Notes: generated by a model from the letters alone, not told the origin. DNA of 64,000 nt from [Chlorobium] sp. 445 (GCA_002763895.1 NSLH01000004.1:62001-126000); one strand, 5' to 3'. Numbered from the stretch's first letter, positions 41,387-56,560 are shown. A program made the numbers and translations.

Positions 41387-42448
41387 TTAATTCTTGAGCA
41401 TACGCTCGTTACGTGTTTTATAGATGACTTCGAAATTTTCGCGCAAATACTGCTCAAGTTCTGTTAGGGTTCTTGCACGAAAATCCGCCTTAAACATCTG
41501 AGATTTACGCTCACCAATAAATTGCCCACCTAAGATGAACCGCACGCCACGCTTTTTCAGGAATCGTTTGAAGAGCTCGAAGCGTCGATATGTTGTTGCA
41601 CTTACTTTTGCGACGGTTACCGACATACAGACAATCGTAGGCTTAACTTCTTCCACAACATGCTCCAAATCTTTGAAGGGTACCGCCGCGCCGACATAAC
41701 TGACATCCATCCCTAAACTCTGACAGACAAGCGAGACCCCTAACAGTCCAACTTCGTGATACTCAGATTCAGGACAAGTACAAACCACAGCCACTGGTTT
41801 TGGAGTAGGCAATGCCATGGGCAACACATCATCAGTCTTTCGCGTGCCATGTTGTGCCGTGCCATTCATCGTCAAGTTTACATTGATGCCTGCTGCTTCT
41901 CGTGTTGAAAACCGCTCGGCATCTAACAGTCCTTTTTCATAGTGTGCTTTCACGGCGAGCACCGACTCAATCATGATATTCGTGATAATGTGCTCTTCGC
42001 CCACACCCAGTTTTTTTGCCGCCCATAAATCCCCGATGCGATGCATGGCTGGCGCAATCATCTTGTCAAAGAGCGTTGCAAACGAGATGCCTTGTTCAAC
42101 TGCTTTGCTGAGCAAGGCTTCGACCTCCTTTTTGCGGAAGGCTAAGAGCAACTCCGTGAGCTTGTTTGCTAAACTTTCAACATCGCCGCGCACCAACAAA
42201 ATCTCACTGCTAATATCAATGCTTTCAGCATAGTTCTTTTCGAGATTCAGTCGCTCTAATTGCGCTGGTGGAATTTCAATGTTGTTCTTGCTGATAAATT
42301 CCAGAACATCCTCGAGCTTGAACTTACGATGCCCACCGAGTGTCTTGTGATGCTTAATCAAGCCCATATTGGACCAGCGCTTGACAGTTGTTTCGCCAAC
42401 TGCGCACAATTCTGAAAGCTCTTTGGTCGAGAAAAACTGCGTCACCAT
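41387..42448 (-). CDS. MerR-type regulator with cobalamin-binding photoreceptor-like domain (CarH-class)
   Basis: A 353-residue transcription regulator. The N-terminal MerR helix-turn-helix (residues about 5-75: TTVKRWSNMGLIKHHKTLGGHRKF) is followed by a four-helix B12-cap domain (about 90-175) and a Rossmann B12-binding domain (about 218-345). The cap has Trp142, nine residues, then Glu152-His153 (W-x9-E-H). The Rossmann domain has E229-x-His231-x-x-Gly234, where His231 would be the lower axial cobalt ligand. In CarH these features bind adenosylcobalamin and permit light-triggered release from DNA. A linker of about 35 residues (182-217) is longer than usual. ATG 42448 has an AGGAG ribosome-binding site. 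Directly upstream of pscA on the same strand. Target genes are inferred, not shown. Confidence 0.9.
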   Translation of the reverse strand: MVTQFFSTKELSELCAVGETTVKRWSNMGLIKHHKTLGGHRKFKLEDVLEFISKNNIEIPPAQLERLNLEKNYAESIDISSEILLVRGDVESLANKLTELLLAFRKKEVEALLSKAVEQGISFATLFDKMIAPAMHRIGDLWAAKKLGVGEEHIITNIMIESVLAVKAHYEKGLLDAERFSTREAAGINVNLTMNGTAQHGTRKTDDVLPMALPTPKPVAVVCTCPESEYHEVGLLGVSLVCQSLGMDVSYVGAAVPFKDLEHVVEEVKPTIVCMSVTVAKVSATTYRRFELFKRFLKKRGVRFILGGQFIGERKSQMFKADFRARTLTELEQYLRENFEVIYKTRNERMLKN

Positions 42449-42723
42449 ACTTCGGCGCTCCTCGTTTTATTGCTGTTACTTTCGCACGGCTTGAAGCCAA
42501 TGAACCATTTTTTTGCATAACTAACATACAAAAACTGCTCGCGCTATGCAACTCATTGCCTTCGTATTCCATAGAAGAATGTTCCGTTTTTCGCAACTGC
42601 TAAGATTCCATTTTCTTGTGTCTTAGATTAGAAAACGGCTTTTTCGTCTCCCTCAGTAAGTCAATGCCCTGCAGTGGCGTCTGGACATCGTCTCTGGCTT
42701 CTTTTGCGCAAGAGCCTCGAAAT

Positions 42724-42755
42724 AAAAAAGCCCATCGTCATACGATGGACTTTTT
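42724..42755. terminator. bidirectional-looking terminator downstream of the HU gene
   Basis: A perfect 7-bp stem CCATCGT (42732-42738) / ACGATGG (42742-42748) with a 3-nt loop, A-rich on one side and T5 on the other (42751-42755). It ends the minus-strand HU gene, 26 bp past its stop. The remaining 275 bp up to the regulator (42449-42723) carry no gene; the regulator's promoter should lie there. Confidence 0.8.
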
Positions 42756-42780
42756 GCTCTGCTACGATATTGAGAGACGC

Positions 42781-43056
42781 TTACTTATTGACCGCATTTT
42801 TCAATGCTGTACCCGGACGAAACCGAGCAATTTTCTTGGCTTTAATTTTGATGGTTGCGCCAGTCTTTGGATTGCGCCCTACACGAGCAGCTCGCTTTCC
42901 TACAGAGAATGTTCCAAACCCGATCAGCGTAACGGTCTGACCTTTCTTTAATGAGTTCGTTACGGCTTCAATAAATGCGTTGACTGCCTTCTCTGATGCT
43001 GCTTTTGAAATGCCTGCATCTTTGGCAATCTTGTCTACGATGTCGGCTTTAGACAT
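42781..43056 (-). CDS. HU-family DNA-binding protein
   Basis: A 91-residue nucleoid protein. The family signature [21 protein letters not shown] and the beta-arm Pro (RNPKTG) are present. N-terminal helices begin [24 protein letters not shown]. The ATG at 43056 follows AAAGGAGACG. It is divergent from efp and followed by a clear terminator. HU versus IHF-type cannot be fully decided, but the length and sequence favour HU. Confidence 0.95.
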   Translation of the reverse strand: MSKADIVDKIAKDAGISKAASEKAVNAFIEAVTNSLKKGQTVTLIGFGTFSVGKRAARVGRNPKTGATIKIKAKKIARFRPGTALKNAVNK

Positions 43057-43309
43057 ATTGCGTCTCCTTTGGAGTTTTAATTGTTGAAGTCTACTCGGCT
43101 GATGCCAAGATGCAACAAATTTACGAAAAGAATCACGCTTTTCAAGTGTTTGCCACCTGAAACCCCTAATAAAATCAAGTCTCCTCGGGTGATGCTTTTT
43201 GCTCAAGCACTTTTGAAAATCGCATGTAGCCTGTTATATTATGTTTCTCTAATCAACTTAACCGCAAAGGTTGTTACAAACGCAAACTAACATCTACGCA
43301 TTCAACGCT

Positions 43310-43876
43310 ATGGCAACCACGAGTGATTTGGCAAAAGGCGTGATTCTTCGCTTCAATGGCGAACTGCATGTTCTCGAGGAAGTGCAGCATCGCACACCGG
43401 GTAACCTGCGTGCATTTTATCAAGCCAAGATGCGCAACCTTCGCAATGGCAAAATCGTTGAGAACCGCTTCCGCTCAGGCGAGGAAGTTGAGATTGTTCA
43501 AACCGAACGCAAAACCTTTCAATATCTCTACCGTGATGGCGATGATTTCGTGCTGATGGACAACGAGACTTACGACCAAATTAACATTCCTTCCTCTGCT
43601 TTTGGCGAGCCGGCCAAGTTTCTCAAAGAAAGTATGCCAGTTGAAGTCGTCTTTTCTTCCACAAATGAAATCGTGCAGGCTGAAGTCCCAACTTTCGTTG
43701 AACTTACCGTCACAGATACTAGTTCAGTTACGAAAGACGACCGTGCGACTGCTGGTACCAAGCCTGCAACACTTGAAACGGGCGCTGTCATTCAAGTCCC
43801 AATGTTTGTGCTCACTGGTGATGTTGTGCGCGTGGACACTCGTACAGGCACCTATGTGGACAGGGTCAAAAAGTAG
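43310..43876 (+). CDS. efp: elongation factor P
   Basis: Relieves ribosome stalling at polyproline. Three-domain, 188-residue protein: KOW-like domain I ([20 protein letters not shown]), then OB domains with [21 protein letters not shown] and the C-terminal signature [37 protein letters not shown]. The domain I tip reads RTPGNLRAF, with Asn32 at the position of the modified Lys/Arg in other EF-Ps. I recall the same tip in Chlorobium. The start is ATG 43310. It is followed closely by accB and accC. Confidence 0.95.
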   Translation: MATTSDLAKGVILRFNGELHVLEEVQHRTPGNLRAFYQAKMRNLRNGKIVENRFRSGEEVEIVQTERKTFQYLYRDGDDFVLMDNETYDQINIPSSAFGEPAKFLKESMPVEVVFSSTNEIVQAEVPTFVELTVTDTSSVTKDDRATAGTKPATLETGAVIQVPMFVLTGDVVRVDTRTGTYVDRVKK

Positions 43877-43922
43877 TAGCCAAGCATCTTGGCTTTATAC
43901 AACAAAAACCGGAGTCTCGTCT

Positions 43923-44423
43923 ATGAACCTTGATGATATTCAAAAGCTTTTGAAGATGCTCGATGACTCAGGCTTAGATGAAATGACGATTGAAGAGGGC
44001 GACTTCAAGCTTACCTTGAAGCGCAAGAGCGATAGCGCACCAAGCGCAAGTGCGCCATCGCCGATCTTCATGCCTCAATTTATACCGCCGTTCTCACCTT
44101 CTGCACTCCCTTCACCTGCGCCTCCTACACAAGAGCCCAGCACGCCTGCGCCTGCACCGCCAGCAGACAGCGCTGCCACACAGAAAAAATATAAAGAGAT
44201 TCGCTCACCTATGGTCGGTACATTCTATCGCGCACCTTCTCCAGAAGCCAATCCTTACGTGCAAGTCGGCGATCACATCACCAAAGGCAAAGTACTTTGC
44301 ATCATTGAAGCCATGAAACTGATGAACGAAATCGAAAGCGACATTGATGGCAAAATCGTTAAAATCATGGTCGAAAATGCCCAACCTGTCGAGTATGACC
44401 AGGTGTTGTTCCTCGTCGAGTAG
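43923..44423 (+). CDS. accB: acetyl-CoA carboxylase biotin carboxyl carrier protein
   Basis: Carries the biotin that shuttles CO2 in the first step of fatty acid synthesis. An N-terminal helical region ([21 protein letters not shown]) is followed by a Pro/Ala-rich linker (about residues 40-85) and the biotinyl domain ([19 protein letters not shown]). The biotinylated Lys lies in EAMKLMNEI. The ATG at 43923 has GGAG upstream. 166 residues. Part of the efp-accB-accC cluster. Confidence 0.95.
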   Translation: MNLDDIQKLLKMLDDSGLDEMTIEEGDFKLTLKRKSDSAPSASAPSPIFMPQFIPPFSPSALPSPAPPTQEPSTPAPAPPADSAATQKKYKEIRSPMVGTFYRAPSPEANPYVQVGDHITKGKVLCIIEAMKLMNEIESDIDGKIVKIMVENAQPVEYDQVLFLVE

Positions 44424-44493
44424 TCCTCTATCTCGGGTAGTGCAATTTTTTTAATATTGCCTGCAACTGTTTCTCAAATCTGACTAACGAACC

Positions 44494-45849
44494 TTGTTCA
44501 AGAAGATTCTCATTGCTAATCGTGGCGAAATCGCCATGCGCATTATTCGCACTTGCCGTGAAATGGGCATTCATACCGTTGCTATCTACTCCACTGCGGA
44601 TTCTGAATCTCTGCATGTCAAGTACGCGGATGAAGCGGTATGCATCGGGGCACCCCCCAGCAAGGAAAGTTACCTCAATATCCCACGCATCATAGCTGCT
44701 GCAGAAATCACCAATGCCGATGCGATTCATCCCGGATATGGGTTTCTTTCTGAGCGTGCGGAGTTTTCTGAAATTTGCGCCCTCTCGGGGATAAAGTTCA
44801 TTGGTCCTTCACCCGAGATGATTCGCAAAATGGGCGATAAAAATACAGCAAAAGACACCATGAAAGCGGCGAATGTTCCGACCATTCCGGGCAGTGATGG
44901 CTTGGTCGAGAAAGTCGAACACGCTCGCGAGATTGCACGTGCGATGGGCTATCCTATCATCATCAAAGCCACAGCAGGCGGTGGTGGTAAAGGCATGCGT
45001 GTCGTGCAGCGCGAAGATGATCTTGAAAAACTCTTCACAACAGCGCGTACGGAAGCTGAAAAAGCCTTTGGCAACCCCGGTGTCTATATCGAGAAATTTC
45101 TTGAAGAACCGCGTCATATTGAAATTCAAGTCTTAGGTGACCAATACGGCAATGTGGTTCACTTTGGGGAGCGTGATTGTACGGTTCAGCGCCGTCATCA
45201 GAAACTCATTGAAGAATGTCCCTCCCCTATTATTAGCGATGCGATGCGAGCTCAAATGGGAGAAGCGGGTGTAAAGGCTGCTAAAGCTATCAACTACGAA
45301 GGTGCAGGGACAGTTGAATTTCTCGTCGATAAGCATCGTAATTTCTACTTTATGGAGATGAATACACGCATTCAAGTCGAGCATCCCATTACCGAAGAGA
45401 TTTATGACATTGACCTAATCAAACAGCAAATTCTTGTAGCAGCAGGCAAAAAAATTTCTACCAAAAAGTTTACCTCGCGTGGTCATGCGATTGAATGTCG
45501 CATCAATGCTGAAGATCCTGAAAATGACTTTCGTCCTTCTGCTGGCGAGCTAAAAGTCTTTCATGTGCCTGGTGGACACGGTGTACGCGTTGAGACACAT
45601 GCCTACGCTGGCTACCGCATTCCGCCTTACTACGACTCCATGATTGCCAAACTCATCGTCTACGCACATACGCGTGAAGAAGCGATTGAGCGCATGCTCC
45701 GTGCGCTCGATGAATTCATTGTTGAAGGCATTAAGACCACGATTCCCCTGCACAAAAAAATTTTGCAGTCAGAACTTTTCCGCAGTGGTAAGTTTGACAC
45801 AAGTTTCATTGAGAAAACACAGATTTTGAAGACACTCTCTGCAAAATAA
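44494..45849 (+). CDS. accC: acetyl-CoA carboxylase biotin carboxylase subunit
   Basis: An ATP-grasp enzyme that carboxylates biotin on AccB. Domains: N-terminal preATP fold ([24 protein letters not shown]), ATP-grasp with the Gly-rich loop [14 protein letters not shown], the catalytic [17 protein letters not shown], and a C-terminal cap ([13 protein letters not shown]). 451 residues. The family N terminus aligns exactly with a TTG codon at 44494, so TTG is the probable start; no ATG is suitably placed. This may keep expression low. Confidence 0.95.
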   Translation: MFKKILIANRGEIAMRIIRTCREMGIHTVAIYSTADSESLHVKYADEAVCIGAPPSKESYLNIPRIIAAAEITNADAIHPGYGFLSERAEFSEICALSGIKFIGPSPEMIRKMGDKNTAKDTMKAANVPTIPGSDGLVEKVEHAREIARAMGYPIIIKATAGGGGKGMRVVQREDDLEKLFTTARTEAEKAFGNPGVYIEKFLEEPRHIEIQVLGDQYGNVVHFGERDCTVQRRHQKLIEECPSPIISDAMRAQMGEAGVKAAKAINYEGAGTVEFLVDKHRNFYFMEMNTRIQVEHPITEEIYDIDLIKQQILVAAGKKISTKKFTSRGHAIECRINAEDPENDFRPSAGELKVFHVPGGHGVRVETHAYAGYRIPPYYDSMIAKLIVYAHTREEAIERMLRALDEFIVEGIKTTIPLHKKILQSELFRSGKFDTSFIEKTQILKTLSAK

Positions 45850-46014
45850 CGACTGTCCCTCTGTGCGTGGGTTCTCATGCTGATATGCCGCACTCTGAGT
45901 GTTGCATATCTCACAATCGTGGCGTATCTATCGTATTATCTTTCTGTGTTAGTTGTGACTACGCTGCTGCTTAGCGCAAGATATATCTAATCAACGCCAC
46001 ATGCATAACAATAC

Positions 46015-47121
46015 ATGAACACCATTCCCCCTCTTATTGCACTACTTAGCCTCTCCGCCCTGCTTTCTCTTTTCTTAACCCCTTATGTTGGCATTCTGTG
46101 GCATCTTCTGTGCCTTTCAGACTTGTCGCCTGTGCGTCGTCATCTTTATCCAGAGAGAATTCCTCGCATTGGCGGCGTGGCTATCGTCATTGCATTTGCA
46201 CTCTCGCTACTTGCGACAGGATTACTCTTACCAGAGTTAGGTGAGTTTATTTTTACACATTTTTGGACGGTGCTCATCGGTAGCATGATTATCTCGATTA
46301 CAGGGCTTGTCGATGACCTCTACAGTCTTGATTTTAAGCGTAAGTTTTTCATGCAAGCGGTGGCTGCTGCTATTGTTGTCTATGGCGGCTCCTATCGTAT
46401 CACTTTTCTTCACCTTCCTTTCATGAGTCAGCCTATTGTGCTTCATGAATGGCTCTCTGTAGGGCTTTCACTTATCTGGATTATCGGTATTTGCAATGCC
46501 ATCAACCTCGTCGATGGCTTAGACGGCTTGGCGGGCGGAGTTTCGATTATCGCTTTATTTGTAATGTTATTTTCTTCGCTGATTAACGCTAATAACTCCA
46601 CCGCACTTATCTATGCTGCGCTACTCGGCGCTATTTTTGGATTCCTGCGTTATAATTTTTATCCAGCATCCATCTTTATGGGCGACACTGGTGCGCTGTT
46701 CATCGGATTCATGTTTGCCTGTCTTTCTCTCTCGCCTGAGCAAGCTACGCTTCCTGTCTTTACACCTGTTCCCATCTTGGCGATGATCTTCCCGATTTTG
46801 GATACGCTACTTGCTCCTATGCGCCGTCTGCTGACAGGCAAACATCCATTCAAGGCTGATAAACTGCACCTGCATCACCGCCTGATGGCTACATTCAATC
46901 TCTCTCAGCGTGAGACCACCCTGCTTATTTATCTCTTTTCCCTGATATTTGGCATCGCTGCACTCGCCCTTCACTTCTCGCAGAGCGCAGCACTTTGGCT
47001 TACAATTATCGTTACTCTTATGCTTTGTGTTGTTTGCTTCCTCATTCTCTTCTATGGCAAGAGATGGTCTACCGAGTTAGAGAATCGAGATGAGCAGTAT
47101 ACCTCGCACTCGCGGTATTAA
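46015..47121 (+). CDS. MraY/WecA-type undecaprenyl-phosphate sugar-1-phosphate transferase
   Basis: A polytopic enzyme that loads the first sugar phosphate (often GlcNAc-1-P) on undecaprenyl phosphate to start O-antigen or exopolysaccharide units. About eleven hydrophobic helices. Catalytic motifs: GLVDDLYSLD (Asp pair), NAINLVDGLDGLAGG, FMGDTGA, and the His-rich loop KLHLHHRLM, typical of WecA/TagO rather than MraY. 368 residues. The start is ATG 46015. It converges on rpoC and shares a bidirectional terminator. Confidence 0.9.
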   Translation: MNTIPPLIALLSLSALLSLFLTPYVGILWHLLCLSDLSPVRRHLYPERIPRIGGVAIVIAFALSLLATGLLLPELGEFIFTHFWTVLIGSMIISITGLVDDLYSLDFKRKFFMQAVAAAIVVYGGSYRITFLHLPFMSQPIVLHEWLSVGLSLIWIIGICNAINLVDGLDGLAGGVSIIALFVMLFSSLINANNSTALIYAALLGAIFGFLRYNFYPASIFMGDTGALFIGFMFACLSLSPEQATLPVFTPVPILAMIFPILDTLLAPMRRLLTGKHPFKADKLHLHHRLMATFNLSQRETTLLIYLFSLIFGIAALALHFSQSAALWLTIIVTLMLCVVCFLILFYGKRWSTELENRDEQYTSHSRY

Positions 47122-47144
47122 TCCCCTCAGTTATGCCCCAAAGT

Positions 47145-47171
47145 AAAAAGGCGACTTTGTGTCGCCTTTTT
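47145..47171. terminator. bidirectional terminator between the WecA-type gene and rpoC
   Basis: AAAAAGGCGAC-TTTGT-GTCGCCTTTTT: a 6-bp GC-rich stem (GGCGAC 47150-47155 / GTCGCC 47161-47166), extended by A5/T5, symmetric on both strands. It lies between convergent genes. Confidence 0.9.
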
Positions 47172-47190
47172 ACTTTCTTTGCATCTTTTT

Positions 47191-50100
47191 TTAGTCGCCA
47201 ATTTCAGTCTCTTCGTGCTCTTCGTCTTGACCATTTGTTGCCGAACTGATTTCCATGTAGCGCTGCTCGGTTGATAGCCGCATCGTTCGATACTTCTTCA
47301 AGCCCGTGCCTGCGGGAATCAGTTTGCCGACGATAACATTTTCTTTCAATCCTAAGAGATAGTCTTCCTTGCCTTCGACCGCTGCGTCAGTTAACACTTT
47401 AGTTGTCTCTTGGAATGAGGCAGCAGAAATGAAGCTCTCCGTTTGCAGTGCAGCATTGGTAATACCCAGCAACACAGGTTGCGATGTGGCAAGTTGTGCT
47501 GGCTCAAACTTAATTTGCTCCTTGCCGTTTTTCTTTAAGTCACGGTTGAGCTTGAGAATCTCATCTTTGGGATAAAGCTCACCTTCTTTGATGCTACGCG
47601 GCGCATCGCCTTTGTCTGTAACGCGCACTTTAGTTGCCATCTCATCATTGACTTCCTTGAAGTAGAATCGGTCGACCACATCACCGGGCAAGAGCGAGGT
47701 ATCTCCTGGTTCTTCTACGCGTACTTTCTGCAACATTTGACGCACGATGACCTCAATATGTTTGTCATTGATTTCCACGCCCGCATTGATCTGATAGACT
47801 TTCTGGATTTCATTGACAAGATATTGCTGTACCGCATTGGGTCCCTGAATGGCTAAGATGCGTTCAGGTGCAATTGCGCCATCAGTCAGGGCGTCCCCTG
47901 CGCGGACTTCATCTCCATCATTGACAAGAATATGCTTGCCAATTGGAATGAGATACTCGCGCTGTTCACCGTACTCGGTTACTACGAACACTTGCTTGTT
48001 ATTGCGCTTTTGCGTGCCAAACTTGATGACACCATCGATTTCGGATACGATAGCTGGATCGGCTGGATTTCTTGCCTCGAAGAGCTCAGTTACACGCGGT
48101 AAGCCTGCGGTGATATCGCCGCCAATGCGGGCAAGGTCTCTTGGCACTTTAGCCAGCACATCACCTGGCTTCACCGTTTCGTTTTCATAGACAATCAAAC
48201 TGGCTTTGATTGGGATAGAGTAGGTTGCCAGCACCTTACCTTCCTCACTTACAATTTGAATACGCGGTTCGCGCACATCGGTCGCTTTGAGCTTAGAACG
48301 CCAGTTGACAATGACGCGCTGCACGTAGCCTGTTTGCGGATCAATTTCTTCCTTGTAGGTCGTCCCCTTTTCAATGTCAATGAATTTTGCTGTGCCTTTA
48401 TACTCCGAGATAATTGGGGTACTGTTTGGCTCAATGGTATAGAGCAGCATCTCTTTTTTGACCTTCATCCCATCCGTGCAGTGCAGCTTTGCGCCGTAAG
48501 GCACCGTGTATTTTTTGAGTGATTTACCCGTTATTTCATCAACAATGTTGATGATGCCATTTTTGCGTACTACGACGAATACTTTCTCTTCTTCGCCTAA
48601 TTCATTGAACTGTGTGGCTTCTACAAAGCGCAAGTTCTCGAACTCAACGCGTCCATCATACATAGCTTTGATGTCGGTTTCAGAGACACCGCCTTGTGCC
48701 GCACCACCTTGGTGGAAGGTACGCAAAGTTAGCTGCGTACCTGGCTCACCGATTGATTGCGATGCAATGACGCCGACGGCTTCACCGACTTCAACCAGGC
48801 GATTTTTGGCAAGGTTTGTACCGTAGCACTTTGCGCAAATGCCACGTCGCGTTTCGCAAGTGAGCACAGAGCGGATCTCAACTTCATTTACACCCATTCG
48901 ATCGCGAATCATATCAGCAATGTCATCTGTAATGAGTTCGCCGGCTTTAAGAATCACACTGTCGTCATTGACATCAATGATATCGCGCGCTGCCACTCGC
49001 CCACGAATACGGTCGTGGAACTTCATCTTATTGCCCGATTCTTCTTCCATCTGGCGCGTAATCACAATGCCGCGTGTCGTGCCGCAGTCTTCTTCAGTGA
49101 CAATCACATCTTGAGCCACATCGTGCAAGCGTCGTGTCAGGTAGCCTGCATCGGCTGTCTTTAGCGATGTATCCGACAGTCCCTTTCTTGCACCGTGCGT
49201 TGAGATAAAGTATTCCAGTACAGACAAGCCTTCTTTGAGGTTGGAGATAATCGGGTTTTCAATAATTTCTCCGGGCTGACCTGACATTGATTTTTGTGGT
49301 CGTGCAATCAAGCCTCGCATTCCTGTAAGCTGACGCACTTGCTCACGCGAACCGCGCGCTCCAGAATCCAGCATCATAAAGAGCGGATTGAACCCATCAC
49401 GGTCTTTGCGCAGCGTTTGATACGACTCCTCAGCCACGAGATTCGTTACCTTCTGCCACACATCGACAATTTTGTTATACTTCTCGTTTTCTGTCAGTGT
49501 ACCTGCATTGTATTCTTTAATCACTTTGAGGTTATCCTTTTGCGCACCTTTGATGAGCTCTTCCTTCTTACTTGGCACAATGGCATCGGAGAGTGCAATA
49601 GATAACCCACCTTTCGTGGCATACGTGAATCCTGCCTCCTTAATAGCATCAAGAAACTCTACCGCTTTCACATTGCCCGCCTTGTTAATCACTTGCGCAA
49701 TTAAATCTTTTACGGCTTTCTTATCGAGCACCTTGTTGATATACCCTACTTCTGACGGCACAATTTGGTTAAACAGTACTCGACCTACTGTCGTTACGAT
49801 AACTTTCTTATCTTTAAGTTGCTGCTCAAGCCACTTTTTCTGTTCATCTGTCTTTACAATCTCCAGTGCACGCGAAAGATCGATTTTTTCGTCGCGCGTG
49901 CCTTCATAACGCAAGATGATACGCGCATGCAGATCGACCTTGCCTTCATTGTAAGCTACGATGACTTCACCCGGGTCGCTGAAAATTTTGCCCTCGCCGC
50001 GCTTTCCTTTGGCTTCTTTGGTAAGGTAGTAGATACCCAAGACCATATCTTGTGAGGGGACCGTTACCGGCTTTCCAGACTGTGGCAAGATCAGGTTGTG

Positions 50101-51669
50101 CGAGGAAAGCATCAGCACCATAGCTTCCATCTGTGCTTCTTGCGAGAGTGGCACATGCACAGCCATTTGGTCGCCGTCGAAGTCTGCATTGAAAGCGGTG
50201 CAGACCAGTGGGTGAATTTGAATGGCTTTACCTTCAATGAGCACAGGCTGGAAGGCTTGAATGCCTAAGCGGTGCAGCGTAGGGGCTCGGTTGAGCAGCA
50301 CAGGATGCCCATCAATGACCTTCTCTAAGACATCCCAAATCGCACGATCTTTGCGGTCAATCATCTTCTTTGCAGATTTGACCGACTTTGCTAAACCACG
50401 CTCTACGAGGCGACGAATCACGAAGGGCTGGAAGAGCTCGATAGCCATGTCTTTTGGCAAACCACACTCGTGCAGTTTGAGCTCAGGTCCTACTACAATC
50501 ACAGAGCGACCGGAATAGTCGACACGCTTACCAAGCAAGTTTTGACGGAACCGCCCTTGCTTGCCTTTGAGCGAATCTGAGAGCGACTTTAGCGCGCGAT
50601 TGCCTTCGCCTGCCTTAACCGCATTCGCTTTACGCGAGTTATCGAACAGTGCATCAACGGCTTCTTGCAACATTCGCTTTTCATTTCTCAGAATCACTTC
50701 AGGGGCACGAATGTCAATGAGCTTCTTTAGGCGATTGTTGCGAATGATGACACGTCGATAAAGATCGTTTAAATCCGATGTTGCAAATCGCCCACCCTCG
50801 AGCGGCACAAGCGGACGGAGTTCAGGCGGAATGACGGGGATTACATCCATCACCATATACTCTGGCTTATTGCCCTCATACACATAGGGCTCTGGCGGCT
50901 CTAGTGAAAATTCATCCCTCTTTTGTTTTTCTTTTGAAACTGGCTGATAGCTATTGCGAAACGCTTCAATCACTTTGAGTCGCTTTAAGGCATCGGCACG
51001 CTTTTGCTCCGACTTCGTCTCTTTCAAGATTTCACGCAACTTCTTGGCTTCTTCATTGAGATCAAGTTTCTTCAACAGCGCCTTGATTGCTTCACCGCCC
51101 ATTTTTGCCACGAACTTCTTTGGGTCTTTGTCATCGAGATCTTGATTATCTTCATACTCACTGATAATTGTGTAGTACTGCTCTTCGGTGAGGCGATCCA
51201 TAAACTTCAAGCCTTGCTTTTCGCCCGGTTCTCCAGGATTGATCACCACATAGACTTCGTAGTAAATAATTCGCTCTAATTCTTTTGTCGAAAGATCGAG
51301 CAGTGCGCCGAGCTTGCTTGGCACAGAGCGGAAAAACCAAGTATGCACCACAGGCACAGCCAGCGAGATATGTCCCATTCTCTCTCGTCGGACCGACTTG
51401 GTCGTCACTTCCACACCGCAACGATCGCAGATGATGCCTTTGTAACGCACGCGCTTATACTTACCGCAGTAACATTCCCAGTCTTTTGTAGGCCCGAAGA
51501 TTTTCTCGCACATCAAGCCGTCGCGCTCAGGCTTGTAGGAGCGATAGTTGATCGTCTCAGGCTTCAAGACTTCTCCACGCGAACGCGCCAAAATGCTCTC
51601 TGGTGAGGCGATGCTGATTTTGATTTTTGAGAAGTCTCGCTTAATCGTAGTTGTGCCTAACAATGCCAT
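47191..51669 (-). CDS. rpoC: RNA polymerase beta' subunit
   Basis: The catalytic large subunit of RNA polymerase. Zinc-binding start ([25 protein letters not shown]), the catalytic Mg2+ motif [12 protein letters not shown], a second zinc site ([14 protein letters not shown]), and the trigger-loop region ([25 protein letters not shown]) are all present. 1,492 residues in one uninterrupted frame. The start is ATG 51669. It lies 251 bp downstream of rpoB in the same direction. Confidence 0.98.
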   Translation of the reverse strand: MALLGTTTIKRDFSKIKISIASPESILARSRGEVLKPETINYRSYKPERDGLMCEKIFGPTKDWECYCGKYKRVRYKGIICDRCGVEVTTKSVRRERMGHISLAVPVVHTWFFRSVPSKLGALLDLSTKELERIIYYEVYVVINPGEPGEKQGLKFMDRLTEEQYYTIISEYEDNQDLDDKDPKKFVAKMGGEAIKALLKKLDLNEEAKKLREILKETKSEQKRADALKRLKVIEAFRNSYQPVSKEKQKRDEFSLEPPEPYVYEGNKPEYMVMDVIPVIPPELRPLVPLEGGRFATSDLNDLYRRVIIRNNRLKKLIDIRAPEVILRNEKRMLQEAVDALFDNSRKANAVKAGEGNRALKSLSDSLKGKQGRFRQNLLGKRVDYSGRSVIVVGPELKLHECGLPKDMAIELFQPFVIRRLVERGLAKSVKSAKKMIDRKDRAIWDVLEKVIDGHPVLLNRAPTLHRLGIQAFQPVLIEGKAIQIHPLVCTAFNADFDGDQMAVHVPLSQEAQMEAMVLMLSSHNLILPQSGKPVTVPSQDMVLGIYYLTKEAKGKRGEGKIFSDPGEVIVAYNEGKVDLHARIILRYEGTRDEKIDLSRALEIVKTDEQKKWLEQQLKDKKVIVTTVGRVLFNQIVPSEVGYINKVLDKKAVKDLIAQVINKAGNVKAVEFLDAIKEAGFTYATKGGLSIALSDAIVPSKKEELIKGAQKDNLKVIKEYNAGTLTENEKYNKIVDVWQKVTNLVAEESYQTLRKDRDGFNPLFMMLDSGARGSREQVRQLTGMRGLIARPQKSMSGQPGEIIENPIISNLKEGLSVLEYFISTHGARKGLSDTSLKTADAGYLTRRLHDVAQDVIVTEEDCGTTRGIVITRQMEEESGNKMKFHDRIRGRVAARDIIDVNDDSVILKAGELITDDIADMIRDRMGVNEVEIRSVLTCETRRGICAKCYGTNLAKNRLVEVGEAVGVIASQSIGEPGTQLTLRTFHQGGAAQGGVSETDIKAMYDGRVEFENLRFVEATQFNELGEEEKVFVVVRKNGIINIVDEITGKSLKKYTVPYGAKLHCTDGMKVKKEMLLYTIEPNSTPIISEYKGTAKFIDIEKGTTYKEEIDPQTGYVQRVIVNWRSKLKATDVREPRIQIVSEEGKVLATYSIPIKASLIVYENETVKPGDVLAKVPRDLARIGGDITAGLPRVTELFEARNPADPAIVSEIDGVIKFGTQKRNNKQVFVVTEYGEQREYLIPIGKHILVNDGDEVRAGDALTDGAIAPERILAIQGPNAVQQYLVNEIQKVYQINAGVEINDKHIEVIVRQMLQKVRVEEPGDTSLLPGDVVDRFYFKEVNDEMATKVRVTDKGDAPRSIKEGELYPKDEILKLNRDLKKNGKEQIKFEPAQLATSQPVLLGITNAALQTESFISAASFQETTKVLTDAAVEGKEDYLLGLKENVIVGKLIPAGTGLKKYRTMRLSTEQRYMEISSATNGQDEEHEETEIGD

Positions 51670-51920
51670 AGCGTTAGCTCCTTTTCTTCTTAGAAGGTTG
51701 AAATAAGCTTTGATGACCTACTTTTTTGTTCCCCAGCTGCCTTTGCTGACCTGTCATTGTAAGCAGGGCACTGCTGCTGACCTTTGCAAACGCATTAGCT
51801 TATCTTTGCCTTTGCTTCTACACTTTTGCTTATTTGGAAATGGATTTTTCTGTCGCCGCACTTCACATTTAGAATATCCTTTCAACAGTTTAGCCTCATG
51901 CTCGGCATGCAGTCTCGCTA

Positions 51921-55823
<3,903 letters not shown>

Positions 55824-56090
55824 GGTCGCCTCGCTTTTGAAGAGTTAACTTGTTGTGAAACCGTATTCAATGCAGATTTGAGAAGGGATAATCACCCAGC
55901 GCTTGAAGGCTACAAAACCTGCTACAGTCTTGTTGCCACTCAACCGCCTCGTAATTCCTTGCCTACGCGTCAAGTCTAGAAGTCTTCTTAAGAGATTTAT
56001 GGAACGGTTACCTTACTGGCAATCAACAATATAATAACAAAATCAAGTTCCCCGCAAGTTGTCGTAACAATTTTTTTGAAAATAGAAAAG
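55824..56090. other. rplL-rpoB intergenic region
   Basis: Together with the adjacent hairpin this gap is about 340 bp. It holds no recognisable gene. A terminator-like hairpin marks the rplL end, so rpoB may depend on read-through or a promoter here; no clear promoter is asserted. Confidence 0.4.
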
Positions 56091-56125
56091 AGAAAAGCCC
56101 CATCTTGTTTGAGCAAGATGGAGCT
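56091..56125 (-). terminator. terminator/attenuator-like hairpin after rplL
   Basis: Stem CCATCTTG (56100-56107) / CAAGATGG (56114-56121), extended by AGC/GCT after one mismatch, 6-nt loop. On the minus strand it is followed by TTTT and a T-rich stretch. An attenuator between rplJL and rpoBC is a known arrangement that keeps L12 above RNA polymerase. Confidence 0.75.
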
Positions 56126-56161
56126 TAGCGGTTTTGCATTACTTACGCTTGCAAGAGCAAC

Positions 56162-56560
56162 TTATTTCAGCTCTACTTCTGCGCCCGCATCACGCAGTTC
56201 TTTTGCGAGTTTCTCAGCATCTGCCTTTGGCATGGCTTCCTTGACAGTTTTCGGCGCGCCATCGACCAGATCCTTGGCTTCCTTGAGCCCTAAGCCTGTA
56301 GCAGCACGCACCACTTTAATGACATTGATTTTGTTTGCGCCACTGCTCTTGAGAATAACATCAAATTCTGTTTTCTCTTCAACGGGCGCGGCAGGTGCCG
56401 CTGCACCTGCGCCTGCACCCGCTGCAGGCGCTGCACCTGCAACCATCACAGGCGCTGCTGCCGTTACACCGAACTTTGCTTCTAATGCCTTGACTAACTC
56501 GGCAGCTTCGGTGAGCGTAAGTTTTCCAATTTCTTCAACGAGCGTGTCGACTGATGCCAT
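56162..56560 (-). CDS. rplL: 50S ribosomal protein L7/L12
   Basis: The stalk protein that recruits translational GTPases. The N-terminal dimerisation helix ([28 protein letters not shown]), an Ala/Gly/Pro hinge, and the C-terminal domain ([43 protein letters not shown]) are complete. 132 residues. The start is ATG 56560. It follows rplJ. Confidence 0.97.
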   Translation of the reverse strand: MASVDTLVEEIGKLTLTEAAELVKALEAKFGVTAAAPVMVAGAAPAAGAGAGAAAPAAPVEEKTEFDVILKSSGANKINVIKVVRAATGLGLKEAKDLVDGAPKTVKEAMPKADAEKLAKELRDAGAEVELK

